Source: Marinicauda algicola
GTDB taxonomy: Bacteria > Pseudomonadota > Alphaproteobacteria > Caulobacterales > Maricaulaceae
Reading direction: 5' to 3'
DNA length: 64,000 bases
Assembly: GCF_017161425.1 (NCBI RefSeq)
Contig: NZ_CP071057.1
Span: 868,001-932,000 of the forward strand
Program-made: the position numbers and the translations under genes
Shown here: piece after piece, positions 1-8,660 of the stretch
How positions within the stretch are numbered: position 1 is the stretch's first letter
How the letters are laid out: each line of letters begins with the position of its first letter
Notes under the pieces: generated by a model
What the model was told of the DNA's origin: nothing
The model's database searches: none
Seen by the model: the letters and a program-made list of their open reading frames with translations, nothing else

Positions 1-137
1 GACCGGCCCGGCGAGGCTCAATGAGGGTCCGGTTGTTCGTCTAAAGAACGTGGTGCTGGGCCTCGCCGGCTGACCGCGCGCCCGCGCTTCCCACTGGCTG
101 GCGCCAGAGGGGTCGCGGACGCTGATGGTTCAGGTCA

Positions 138-2474
138 TCAGGCTGCGTCGCCTTTGACCTCACGAAGCGCCCGGTTGAAAAAGAAGCGGATCAGCTTGTC
201 CCGGGCTGCCGGATCGGTGAGCACGATATCGCGCATGTCATTGTCACGCTGGAACATGCGGATCGCGCCCTGAAAGAACGCTTGCGAGAAAGCGGAATAG
301 ACTACATCAGGTGCATTGTTCCGAAGCATGTCTGTCATGTCGTCGTCGAGCGTGGCCTGATAGGTCGGCTCATAACGAATAAAGTCATTCTCGGTGAATT
401 CCGTACCATGACGGTCGTTGAAAGCCTTCACGATTTCCGAGAGCTCGCGCTGTTCATCTTCGGTATAGGGCTTGGCACCAAACTCGCTGATCGCCTTTAG
501 CGCTTCCTTGTCCCCCGGCGAGAGGGAAGCGCTGCCCTGTTCCTTCTGCACGACCTTGAAGGCCTGCAGGCGGAGCATGTCCTGTGTGATTTCTATGTCG
601 GGCGGCACTTCACGGTTCGGCAATAAACGCGAAAGCCAGGACGCATAGCTGTAGAGCTTTTCGAGCGAGGTATCCTCGAGCCGGATAACCTGCGCAACGA
701 AGCCGTAGAAGCGCATATAGCTTTTCAGAAGCTGACGGAATTCTTCCTGGCGGCCTTCATCCTCATCGGCTTCGAAGCGCTGCACCGCTTCTCGGACAAG
801 GCCCTCAAGACGCGCCCGGTCGCTGCCGCTGAGTGCGCCTGAATAGAATGTCTCTGCGAAGCGGTCGATCTCACCGCGATCGAGATAGCCGAATTTGAAA
901 AGGCGGCCTTCGAGTTCGTAGACCTGATTGGGGTCCGACATCGCCTCAAGCGAGGTCGCTTCATAAAAAGGCCGGAACGCGGTCTGGATATCCTCCATCG
1001 TGTTCTGGAAATCGAGAATATAGGTGTTCTCCTTGCCAGCTTTCGTCCTGTTGAGGCGCGATAGTGTCTGTACCGCCTGCAATCCGGCAAGTTTGCGATC
1101 AATATACATGGCGCAGAGCTTTGGCTGGTCGAACCCAGTCTGGTACTTTTCCGCGACGATCAGGATTTGGTACGTGTCAGGATAAGGCGTGCCGTCCGGC
1201 TTGAACCCGTCAAACCGTCCCGGTAGCTCTGTTTCACTAAATCCGTTCAGGTCGGCTTCGGTATAGGTTTCGCCCTCATGGGTGAGTTCGCCGGAGAAGG
1301 CGACAAGCGCGCGAAGGTCGCCATAGTTCTCAGCATCGAGATAGGCCTTGATCCCGAAATAATAGCGCAGTGCATGCTCGCGGCTTTGGGTGACAATCAT
1401 GGCCTTTGCCTGACCGCCAAGTTCGCCCATCACATGGCGGCGGAAATGTTCGACAATGATTTCGACCTTCTGGCCGATCGCGGTCGGATGCAGGGATGCA
1501 AACCGCGCCACTTTCCGCTGCCCGCGCCGGCCGCTCAGTTCCGGATCGTCTTCAATCGTCTTCTCGAGTTGGTAATAGGCCTTGTACGTCATGTAGTTCT
1601 GGAGGACGTCCAGAATGAAGCCTTCCTCGATGGCCTGACGCATCGAATACTCATGGAAAGCGACCGGCAACCCGTCCGAACCTTTGACGCCGAATCGCTC
1701 AAGCGTCACGTTTCGCGGCGTCGCGGTGAAGGCGAAGAAGCTGAGATTGGCCTGCGGTCCGCGGGACTTCTGATAGTCGAGGATCAGATCCTCGATATCT
1801 TCGCTTGAGGTTTCATCGCGGGTCAGCGCATCCGTCATCGCCTGGGCCGATTTGCCGGACTGGCTGGAATGGGCTTCGTCGATGATGACGGCGAAGGTGC
1901 GCGCGCCCTGACCGGAGATCGCCTTGAGATGATCGGTTGAGAATTTCTGGATCGTCGTAACGATGATCCGTGCCCCCTTGGCGATCGCCTCTTTCAGCTG
2001 CTTCAAGGTCCCGTCGATGGTTTTGACAAGGCCCTTGGTTTGTTCGAACTGGGCGACAGTTTCCTGAAGCTGGCGGTCGAGAACAACGCGGTCGGTCACG
2101 ATGATCGCTGTGTTGAACACCGGGGTGTTCGACCCGTCATGCAGATTGATGGCCTGATGGGCCAGCCAGCCAATCGTATTCGATTTGCCCGAACCCGCCG
2201 AGTGCTGGATCAGATAGTTCCGGCGAGGACCATTTGCGCCCGCATGGGAGATCAACCGGCGCACCGCGTCCAGTTGCTGGAAGCGCGGGAAGATCATCAC
2301 AACGTCTTTGCCTGTCTTTTCGACATGCATAAACTGGCCGACAATCTCGAGAAGGACGCGCCGCGAGAAGATCGCCTCGCCCCAATCGCCGGGGCGGTAG
2401 AGATAGGCAACCCGGAATTCGTCCGCGACATCGGGATTGCCTGCGCCCCGTTCGCGCCCGCGATTGAATGGCAG
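138..2474 (-). pseudogene. hsdR: hsdR, type I restriction endonuclease subunit, 5'-truncated by IS
   Basis: This is the ATP-dependent translocase/restriction subunit of a type I restriction-modification system. The remaining frame (about 778 codons) starts inside the protein with LPFNRGRERGAGNPDVADE, the conserved stretch between the nuclease and helicase domains. It continues with a Walker A motif (SAGSGKSNT), a DEAH-like box (VIIDEAHSSQSGK), helicase motifs and the C-terminal region, ending with a normal stop. HsdR proteins are usually about 1,000 residues, so the N-terminal PD-(D/E)xK nuclease domain is missing. The frame runs open into the IS fragment at 2475. An internal ATG at 2330 exists but would give only a helicase fragment. 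The missing part is not elsewhere in the window, so restriction activity should be lost. Confidence 0.93.
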
Positions 2475-2698
2475 TGTCCGTCGTCAGGTAATTTGAGACT
2501 TCAGGCTGCCTGACTTAAGGAGGGTCTGGCGCATCTGGTTTGAGTTAAGCAGCGGATTGGGCGTGCTGCAAGCGCCGTAGTTTCATCGTCCTCCTTTTGA
2601 TTTTCTCACGTTCGAGCAGGATGGTCTGGCCGCGGCCCGTATAGACATCTGCCGGAGTGAGATTGTTCAGGCTCTCGTGATAGCGCTGATGGTTGTAG
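2475..2698 (-). mobile_element. 224-bp fragment of the IS3-family element (orfB end)
   Basis: These 224 bases repeat the first 224 bases of the complete IS that starts at 2699, including the terminal TGTCCGTCGTCAGG and the 3' end of orfB. The copy stops abruptly where the next complete IS begins. It is therefore the stub of an earlier insertion into hsdR, later invaded or rearranged by a second copy. Confidence 0.95.
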
Positions 2699-2768
2699 TG
2701 TCCGTCGTCAGGTAATTTGAGACTTCAGGCTGCCTGACTTAAGGAGGGTCTGGCGCATCTGGTTTGAG

Positions 2769-3749
2769 TTAAGCAGCGGATTGGGCGTGCTGCAAGCGCC
2801 GTAGTTTCATCGTCCTCCTTTTGATTTTCTCACGTTCGAGCAGGATGGTCTGGCCGCGGCCCGTATAGACATCTGCCGGAGTGAGATTGTTCAGGCTCTC
2901 GTGATAGCGCTGATGGTTGTAGTAGCCAACGAACGCGTCGATCTGCGCTTCAAGGTCTCCGGGCAGGAAGTAGTTTTCCAACAGGATGCGGTTCTTCAGC
3001 GTCTGATGCCAGCGCTCGATCTTTCCTTGCGTCTGGGGATGATACGGCGCGCCGCGCGTATGCTTCATTCCCTTGTCGGCAAGATACTCAGCCAGATCGC
3101 CAGAGATGTAGGAAGGTCCGTTGTCTGAGAGTAGTCTTGGGCGATGGATCACGTTTACTTCATCGAGTCCGGAAGCCTCAAGCGCCAGGTTCAGCGTATC
3201 CTGCACATCGCTCGTCGCCATGCCGGTACAGAGCTTCCAGGCAATGATGTAGCGGGAGAAGTCGTCAAGCACGGTGGAGAGATAGAACCATCCCCAGCCG
3301 ATCACTTTCAGATAGGTGAAGTCGGTCTGCCAGAGCTGGTTCGGCCCGGTGGTCTTCTCCCTGAACTCATCAGCCGCTTTCATCACGATGAAAGCCGGGC
3401 TCGTGATCAGGTTGTGCGCCCTCAAAAGCCTGTAAACACTGGCCTCGGAGACGAAGTAGTGCTTCTCATCGGTGAACGTCACCGCCAATTCCCGGGGAGA
3501 TAGTTCCGGTTGATCCAGGGCCATTTCCAGTACCTGCTGACGCACCTCGTTCGGGATGCGGTTCCAGACCCGGCCGGAGCCGCTGCGCCGATCCTCAAGC
3601 CCGGCTTCACCGAACCGCCGGTAAAGGTCATACCAGCGATAGAAGGTCGGACGTGACACGCCGATCTGTTCCAGCGTTCTTTTCACGGGCTGATGCGATT
3701 GCTCCACCAGCCGGATGATCTCCAGCTTCTCGGACGCGGGGTATCTCAT
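2769..3749 (-). CDS. IS3-family transposase OrfB (rve integrase domain), copy 1
   Basis: This 326-residue transposase catalyses cut and strand transfer of the IS. An N-terminal helix-turn-helix region (residues about 1-55) is followed by an HTH_21-like region and an rve core. The catalytic triad is D143 (WQTDF), D209 (LLSDNG) and E245 (GKIERW), giving the DD(35)E spacing. Its ATG overlaps the orfA stop by ATGA, so it can be made by coupling or, as a fusion, by -1 frameshifting at the A7 run upstream. The sequence is intact and identical to the copy at 27911-28891. Confidence 0.95.
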   Translation of the reverse strand: MRYPASEKLEIIRLVEQSHQPVKRTLEQIGVSRPTFYRWYDLYRRFGEAGLEDRRSGSGRVWNRIPNEVRQQVLEMALDQPELSPRELAVTFTDEKHYFVSEASVYRLLRAHNLITSPAFIVMKAADEFREKTTGPNQLWQTDFTYLKVIGWGWFYLSTVLDDFSRYIIAWKLCTGMATSDVQDTLNLALEASGLDEVNVIHRPRLLSDNGPSYISGDLAEYLADKGMKHTRGAPYHPQTQGKIERWHQTLKNRILLENYFLPGDLEAQIDAFVGYYNHQRYHESLNNLTPADVYTGRGQTILLEREKIKRRTMKLRRLQHAQSAA

Positions 3750-4117
3750 TCGATATCCTCCCCATCCCCGATCACGCTTTTTTTGAGGATGCGGTTTTCC
3801 AGCGTCAGGTCGGCAACGACCTCCTTCAGATCGCGCATCTCACGCTTCAGGCCACTCACCTCGCCGGATGTCGCCTGCCGCTCCGTGTCGCCCGACAAGC
3901 GCTTCTTGCCAGCTTCGAGAAACTCCTTCGACCAGGTGTAGTACAGCCCCTGAGCGATCCCCTCACGCCGACACAGTTCGGCAATCGAATACTCGCCGCG
4001 CAGGCCTTCCAGTACGATGCGGATCTTCTCTTCGGCGGAGAATTTACGCCGGGTCTTGCGGCGGATTTCCTTCACATGTTTTTCGGCCGATCCCTCCGGC
4101 CCGGATTTCTGTCTCAT
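3746..4117 (-). CDS. IS3-family OrfA (HTH transposase subunit), copy 1
   Basis: This 123-residue OrfA has a Lys/Arg-rich start, an IS3/IS911-type helix-turn-helix (RRKFSAEEKIRIVLEGLRGE, about residues 22-41, then SIAELCRREGI) and a C-terminal leucine-zipper-like coiled coil (residues about 85-112). OrfA usually binds the IS ends and oligomerises with OrfAB. Close to its 3' end lies a run of seven A residues that could feed ribosomes into the orfB frame. It is identical to 28888-29259. Confidence 0.92.
   Translation of the reverse strand: MRQKSGPEGSAEKHVKEIRRKTRRKFSAEEKIRIVLEGLRGEYSIAELCRREGIAQGLYYTWSKEFLEAGKKRLSGDTERQATSGEVSGLKREMRDLKEVVADLTLENRILKKSVIGDGEDIE
3777..3784 (-). promoter_or_regulatory. 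Candidate -1 frameshift site (A7G) between orfA and orfB
   Basis: Read on the minus strand this is AAAAAAAG inside orfA codons CTC AAA AAA AGC. The orfB frame is the -1 frame here and is open back past this run, so a slip would give an OrfAB fusion joined through about a dozen residues ahead of the orfB ATG. IS3-family elements commonly use such A-rich slippery runs. The codon phase is a P-site AAA slip rather than the textbook A-AAA-AAG phase, so efficiency is uncertain. Confidence 0.5.
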
Positions 4118-4203
4118 CTTCGTCCCCTTGGCGGGCTACGATGTGCCAGAAATCCTCCTTAAGCAATTTTCCCGATCTGTCTCATGGTCGCTGACGGGGG
4201 ACA

Positions 4204-4607
4204 ATTTCGTTGATTAGGCTTGCGAGCGCCTTCGCGTAATGATCCTGGCGTCCATACAGGGTGCCATCGATATAGCCATGCGGCCCGTACTTGGTGGCGA
4301 GGTGATGCGCCCAGGCGCCGCGCAGCGAGACCTCGATCCGCTCTACGGCGTCCATGACATGCAGGCGCAGCTGGCGGTCGAAAACATAGAGGGCGACGGC
4401 GTCGTCAAAGCTCGCGCCATTTCTGAACGCATGGTCGCCATCGGCCTCGGCGGCGGTTTCAAAGGGCAGCCAATAGGCCCGCAGCCTGTAATAGCTGATA
4501 TGGCGCAGATAGTGCTCTGCCCGCGCGCGGTCCGGCACAGCCATGCCGCGTCGCTCGATCAGCGCGATCTGGTCAGCGATGGAAAGGGCGGGTTTGGTGA
4601 ACTTCAT
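4204..4607 (-). pseudogene. Abi-family (AbiD/AbiF-like) protein, 3'-truncated by IS
   Basis: The frame starts MKFTKPALSIADQIALIERR and contains HYLRHISYYRLRAYWLPFE and the LYVFDRQLRLHVMDAVERIE block typical of the N-terminal half of Abi_2 (AbiD/AbiF) proteins, which are linked to abortive phage infection. About 134 residues remain of the roughly 300 usual. The frame then enters the IS end and stops at 4182. It lies between hsdM and hsdR, where extra defence genes often sit in type I loci. It is predicted to be non-functional. Confidence 0.85.
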
Positions 4608-4773
4608 GCACGCCCCGCTTTCAATGAAAACAAGGCGCTAAAACGAAGAAACCCGCCAGGGTGCGCAGTGCGAAGCCGAAACTTCGTCCGAGGCGTGGCG
4701 GGTCTTATTACGTCGATATATGGCCCAGCCCGGTTAACATGGCAATAAGCTCGAGCATCAAAATTCTGCGACC

Positions 4774-6804
4774 TCATGCCACCACCTCCTTCAGGAGTGC
4801 GGCGATGTCGGCCTCGAGGGTCTTCAGCTCAGCGTCGATCTCCTCGAGCGGGCGCGGCGGGGTATAGGTGTAGAAATATCGGTTGAAATTGATCTCATAG
4901 CCGACCCGGCCAACCTGTTTGTCACTGTCGTCGGTATAGCTCTGATCGACCCAGGCGTCGGGCGCGAAGGGTTTGACCTCGCGCGCGAAATAATCCCGCC
5001 AGTCTTCTTTGAGCGGCACAAGCTCATGGTCGCGCAGCTGCGTGTCCGGCTCCGGATTACCGTCCTTGTCGCGGCAGATTTCGGCCGTCTCATCCCGCGC
5101 GCCAAGCGCCTCGACTATGGCCTTCATCACCGGCGAGCCGACTTTGATGCCCTTGGCTTTCAGCGCCTTGTTCAGCGCTTTGAGGAAGACAGCGCGGTCG
5201 GTGAAACTCTGACCGGAAAAGGCGCTGGCGATGGTGCTGCGGATGGCGTCCTGCTCGGCAGCGTCCAGCTTCTCGAACGCTTTCTGGCCGCTGAGGGCAT
5301 TGAGCGTTTCTTCGGTCACATCGAATCGCAGGCGCAGGGGCCGCTCGACGCGGATTTCGCGATAGCCGAAATCGCTGGTGTCGAAGATCTTGGCGACGTC
5401 GCCTTCGCCGCTCTCGCCATTGAGGAAATCGGCATAGAGCCGGACAATCTGGTCGCGCGCCGTTTCGGGGATTTCCCGTCGCTTGGAGCCAAGCGACTTG
5501 CGCATGCCGGTCCAGAAGCGTTCGCCCGACGCGTCGATCAGCTGGACCTTGCCCTCGCGCGCCTTCGGCTTGCGATTGGTCAGGAGCCATACATAGGTCT
5601 GGATGCCGGTATTGTAGAAAAGGTCTGTCGGCAGGGCGACAATCGCCTCGACCCAGTCATTCTCCAGCATCCAGCGGCGGATTTCGCTTTCCCCCGAGCC
5701 GGCGCCGCCCGTGAAGAGCGGCGATCCATTCATGACGATGCCGATGCGCGAGCCGTCCTCGTCGTCACGCATCTTGGAAATCATGTGTTGCAGGAAGAGG
5801 AGCTGGCCGTCGGAAATACGCGGCGTGCCCGCGCCGAACCGCCCGGCATGGCCCTGATTGGCGGCTTCCGCCTTGATCGGGTCCTGATACTTCTTCCAGT
5901 CCACGCCATAGGGCGGATTGGACAGCATGTAGTGGAACTTGCGGTTCCCGTGCGCATCATCGGTAAGCGTATTGCCGAAGGCGATCTGTTCGGGGTTGTG
6001 GCCCGTGACCAGCATATCGGACTTGCAGATGCCGAAGGATTCGCCGTTGAGCTCCTGCCCGAATAGCTCGACGCGGATCGAATCGTTGAACCGCTTCAAG
6101 GCTTCCTCGGCGAGGGCCAGCATGCCGCCCGTGCCGCAGGCCGGGTCGTAAATCTGCCTGATGATGCCGCGCCGGGTGAGCTTGGTGTCGTCATTGGCGA
6201 TCAGAAGTTCGACAATCAGCCGGATCACCTCGCGCGGCGTGAAATGCTCCCCCGCCGTCTCATTGGAGATTTCCGAGAAGCGCCGGATCAGTTCCTCGAA
6301 CAGATAGCCCATCTCGATATTGGTGACGGCGGATGGGTGCAGGTCGATCTCACAGAACCGCTCGAACACTTGCCAGAGAATCTTGCCGTCATTCAGCCAT
6401 TTGAGCTGTTCGGTGAACAGGAACTTCTCAAGGAAGATGTCACGCACATTGGGCGAGAAACAGCGGATATAGTCGATGAGGTTGGCATGCAGCTGCCGGG
6501 CGTCCTGCCCGCGCAGCTTGTCGAAGGTGAGCTCTGACGTGTTGTAGACCTTGATCCCGTCGCCGGCCGCTCCAAACAGGATCATGTCCTGCGTCTCTTC
6601 ATCGACGCCTTTGGGCAGCGATTTGTGAGCGGCGAGCACCGCCGTCTTGGTCGGCTCCAGGATGCAGTCCAGTCGCCGCATGACCACGAAGGGCAGGATC
6701 ACCTTGCCATATTCCGATTGCTTGAAATCCCCACGCAGGATTTCAGCGATCGACCAGACGAACCCGCTGAGCGATTTGATGTCGGGTGTTGCACTGGCCG
6801 TCAT
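4774..6804 (-). CDS. hsdM: HsdM, type I restriction-modification N6-adenine methyltransferase subunit
   Basis: This 676-residue protein is the modification subunit that methylates adenine in HsdM2-HsdS complexes. Its N-terminal helical HsdM domain (about residues 10-150) is followed by the SAM-binding motif DPACGTGGM (220-228) and the catalytic NPPYG (296-300) of the gamma-class N6-adenine methylases. A long C-terminal tail ends in a coiled-coil-like segment. The start overlaps the upstream HTH gene stop by 4 bp. HsdS, which supplies DNA specificity, is absent from the window and was probably in the region deleted at the IS. The protein looks intact but would lack its partner unless HsdS is supplied in trans. 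Confidence 0.95.
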   Translation of the reverse strand: MTASATPDIKSLSGFVWSIAEILRGDFKQSEYGKVILPFVVMRRLDCILEPTKTAVLAAHKSLPKGVDEETQDMILFGAAGDGIKVYNTSELTFDKLRGQDARQLHANLIDYIRCFSPNVRDIFLEKFLFTEQLKWLNDGKILWQVFERFCEIDLHPSAVTNIEMGYLFEELIRRFSEISNETAGEHFTPREVIRLIVELLIANDDTKLTRRGIIRQIYDPACGTGGMLALAEEALKRFNDSIRVELFGQELNGESFGICKSDMLVTGHNPEQIAFGNTLTDDAHGNRKFHYMLSNPPYGVDWKKYQDPIKAEAANQGHAGRFGAGTPRISDGQLLFLQHMISKMRDDEDGSRIGIVMNGSPLFTGGAGSGESEIRRWMLENDWVEAIVALPTDLFYNTGIQTYVWLLTNRKPKAREGKVQLIDASGERFWTGMRKSLGSKRREIPETARDQIVRLYADFLNGESGEGDVAKIFDTSDFGYREIRVERPLRLRFDVTEETLNALSGQKAFEKLDAAEQDAIRSTIASAFSGQSFTDRAVFLKALNKALKAKGIKVGSPVMKAIVEALGARDETAEICRDKDGNPEPDTQLRDHELVPLKEDWRDYFAREVKPFAPDAWVDQSYTDDSDKQVGRVGYEINFNRYFYTYTPPRPLEEIDAELKTLEADIAALLKEVVA

Positions 6805-6998
6805 GTATCCTTGTCCCCCTTGGCGCGCTTGCGCGCATCTTCGTCAATCCAGGCATCGATCTCACCCTTGCGGAACCGCCAGGAGCCGCCGACCTTGAAG
6901 CCTGGTATCTTGCGCTCGGAGGCCAGCCGGTAGGCGGTTTTCTCCGTAATGCGCAGATATTCCGCCACTTCCTTGATGGTCAGAATGTCGGTTTCCAT
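6801..6998 (-). CDS. Small excisionase/AlpA-like helix-turn-helix protein upstream of hsdM
   Basis: This is a 65-residue DNA-binding protein of the excisionase/MerR-like HTH_17 type: TIKEVAEYLRITEKTAYRLA followed by the wing KIPGFKVGGSWRFRKGEIDAWI. Such proteins are often placed ahead of type I hsdM genes. I chose the ATG at 6998, just upstream of the conserved helix; longer frames reach 7148 without family similarity. It overlaps hsdM by 4 bp, so the two are probably co-transcribed and the protein may regulate the locus. Confidence 0.8.
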   Translation of the reverse strand: METDILTIKEVAEYLRITEKTAYRLASERKIPGFKVGGSWRFRKGEIDAWIDEDARKRAKGDKDT

Positions 6999-7345
6999 GA
7001 CCGCCCCTTGAGCCGAAATCAGCCTGTTTGAGAAAATTAGGCAGAATCGGGAAATAGCACAACCGGGAAACGGCGTTGGGGTGTCGCTCGCGTTCAGCGT
7101 GCTCACATGGCCACCCCAGCCTCCCTCCGCCTCAATATCTGTTCCCATCAGTCAGGTGGGCGGACGGTGCGTCTGCCAGAGCGCGGTCGTCGCGCAAGGG
7201 GGCGGGACTTTGTCATCTCTCATCGTCTTTTGGCGTCATACCTACAGCTTCCCCTTGCGCGCCGCCCTGATGCGCTCCGGCTGAGCACCTCCTCGCCGCC
7301 CACCCGACTGTCGGGAAAAGAACGAGGGCGGGGAAGGAGACTGAC
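6999..7345. other. Divergent intergenic region between the hsdM operon and ardA
   Basis: This stretch of about 350 bp should hold the back-to-back promoters of the restriction operon and ardA. I see a good ribosome-binding site (GGAAGGAG) ahead of ardA and a short dyad CCGACTGTCGG near 7303, but no convincing gene, RNA or promoter pair. Confidence 0.4.
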
Positions 7346-7912
7346 ATGACTGACCAACTCGCAAACGCTGCACCTCTTGCAGCCAGCGCTGCACCCGCGC
7401 GACCCGATAGCCCGCGCATCTACGTGGCATGCCTTGCAGCCTACAATTCCGGCTGCCTGCATGGCCGATGGATCGAGGCGACCACCCCTGACGAGATTTG
7501 GGAACAGGTTCGCGCCATGCTGGCGGACTCACCGGAGCCCGACGCCGAAGAATGGGCGATCCACGATTATGAAGGCTTCGAGGGCGCGAACCTTTCCGAA
7601 TACGCCTCATTCGAAACCGTGTGCGCGCTTGCCGATTTCATCGAGGAACATGGCGAGCTTGGCGCGAAACTCATGAGTCATTTCGGCGACGATCTCGCCG
7701 AGGCGCGCGCCGCCTTCGAGGACTATGCGGGCAAGTATCGCAGCGCGGCGGACTTTGCCGAACAGCTGCACGAGGACACGGGAACCGAGATTCCCGAAAG
7801 CCTTCGCTACTATATCGACTGGCAGGCCCTTGCCCGCGACATGGCGCTGAATGGCGAGATCATGGTGTTCCAGACGGGCTTCGATGAAGTCCACATTTTC
7901 TGGTCACGATAG
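7346..7912 (+). CDS. ardA: Antirestriction protein ArdA
   Basis: This 188-residue acidic DNA mimic inhibits type I restriction-modification enzymes during entry of mobile DNA. The ArdA signature is clear: RIYVACLAAYNSGCLHGRWI at about residues 24-43, then EIWEQVRAML, PDAEEWAIHDYEGF and an Asp/Glu-rich body. It has a strong Shine-Dalgarno GGAAGGAG upstream. It heads a same-strand run with two small genes and the ParB-like gene, an arrangement common in the leading region of conjugative elements. It lies directly next to a (broken) type I restriction locus, the kind of enzyme it blocks. Confidence 0.95.
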   Translation: MTDQLANAAPLAASAAPARPDSPRIYVACLAAYNSGCLHGRWIEATTPDEIWEQVRAMLADSPEPDAEEWAIHDYEGFEGANLSEYASFETVCALADFIEEHGELGAKLMSHFGDDLAEARAAFEDYAGKYRSAADFAEQLHEDTGTEIPESLRYYIDWQALARDMALNGEIMVFQTGFDEVHIFWSR

Positions 7913-7926
7913 CGGAGGGCTTGGAC

Positions 7927-8139
7927 ATGACTCCCGAAACCACCCGCTATCGCTTCACTTTGGAAGAACTGCAGCAGGCTGACGACTGGTCAGAAGGCTT
8001 CTGCTTGGCCTGCCGCGCCCCGCGCGAGTGCTGCGAACCCGATGCGAGCGCTTATCCATGCGACGAATGCGGCGAACATGCCGTCTACGGCCCGCACTGG
8101 ATCGCGATTGCCGGACTCTTCACGGAGGGCGCACGATGA
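7927..8139 (+). CDS. Cysteine-rich small protein, unknown function
   Basis: This is a 70-residue protein with paired cysteines (CLAC, ECC, CDEC) that look like a small zinc-binding fold. The ATG at 7927 is preferred over a TTG at 7921 because GGAGGG at 7914-7919 gives proper spacing. It is 14 bp downstream of ardA and overlaps the next gene, so it is probably in one operon with them. I do not recognise a family; comparable short genes sit beside ardA on alphaproteobacterial plasmids, which suggests a role in establishment or gene control. Confidence 0.65.
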   Translation: MTPETTRYRFTLEELQQADDWSEGFCLACRAPRECCEPDASAYPCDECGEHAVYGPHWIAIAGLFTEGAR

Positions 8140-8612
8140 CCTTCACGCAACGCTTCCAGAACTTTGTCTGCGAGGGCGACAGCATCTCTTGCGAGGTCGC
8201 AGGCTTCGAGATCACCGCGCGGATTGTGCGCGATGATTGTCCCGATGCGCCCGACGAGCGCCAGGACGGATTCTGGCCATCACTCTACAAGGACGCACCG
8301 GGATTTATCGGTCCCGGTCCGAACCATCGCCAGCGCTTCGCCGAGGCGCAGGCCCGCGCCGAAGCCGTCATGGAAGCATGGCGCACGGATGAATGGTTCT
8401 ATTGCGGGATCGTTCTGTCCGTGGCGCTGGAGGGTGTCACGCTGGACGCCCATGCCGCCAGCCTTTGGGGCATCGAAGCGAACTATCCGGGTAGCGACAA
8501 TGCCTATCTCACCAAGGTCGCGCAGGAGCTTCTGCCCGAAGCCTTGGACGCAGGGCGCGCCGCCGCCCGCCGCCTTTGCGCGGCGCTGGAAACCAGCGGG
8601 GTGCGCGCGTGA
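8136..8612 (+). CDS. Hypothetical protein in ardA-parB cluster
   Basis: This 158-residue protein starts at the ATG overlapping the previous stop (ATGA), which fixes the start despite a longer open frame upstream. It is acidic and aromatic, with FVCEGDSISCEVAGFEITAR near the start and a conserved-looking central block (GFWPSLYKDAPGFIGPGPN). No transmembrane segment or signal peptide is visible. I do not recognise the family. Its overlap with the Cys-rich gene, and the parB-like gene 48 bp downstream, imply co-expression in the ArdA/ParB module. Confidence 0.65.
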   Translation: MTFTQRFQNFVCEGDSISCEVAGFEITARIVRDDCPDAPDERQDGFWPSLYKDAPGFIGPGPNHRQRFAEAQARAEAVMEAWRTDEWFYCGIVLSVALEGVTLDAHAASLWGIEANYPGSDNAYLTKVAQELLPEALDAGRAAARRLCAALETSGVRA

Positions 8613-8660
8613 CGGCGCGCCCCCAATCCACAAACCCCTCAATCGAAAAGGAGCCAGATC

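Larger units (their letters stand above)
2699..4203 (-). mobile_element. Complete IS3-family insertion sequence, copy 1 (1,505 bp)
   Basis: The ends are imperfect inverted repeats: TGTCCGTCGTCAGG at 2699 and, read inward from 4203, TGTCCCCCGTCAGC. It carries two overlapping reading frames, orfA and orfB, on the minus strand. The same 1,505-bp element recurs at 27841-29345 in the same orientation with identical predicted proteins. No target-site duplication is visible: the left side is an IS fragment and the right side is the abi gene, as expected after an adjacent deletion. The family assignment rests on the OrfA/OrfB architecture and the DD(35)E motif; I did not assign a subgroup. Confidence 0.95.

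Noticed and set aside
1-73. Possible 3' end of a plus-strand gene (frame 2 open to TGA at 71-73) overlapping a CCGGCGAGGC/GCCTCGCCGG inverted repeat
   Set aside because: Only 23 codons are visible and no family is recognisable; the inverted repeat may equally be a terminator of unseen genes.
5026-6066. Long plus-strand open frame inside hsdM, and similar long frames opposite mfd, purF, radA and phaC
   Set aside because: They are antisense to recognised genes and reflect high GC content; none has family motifs.
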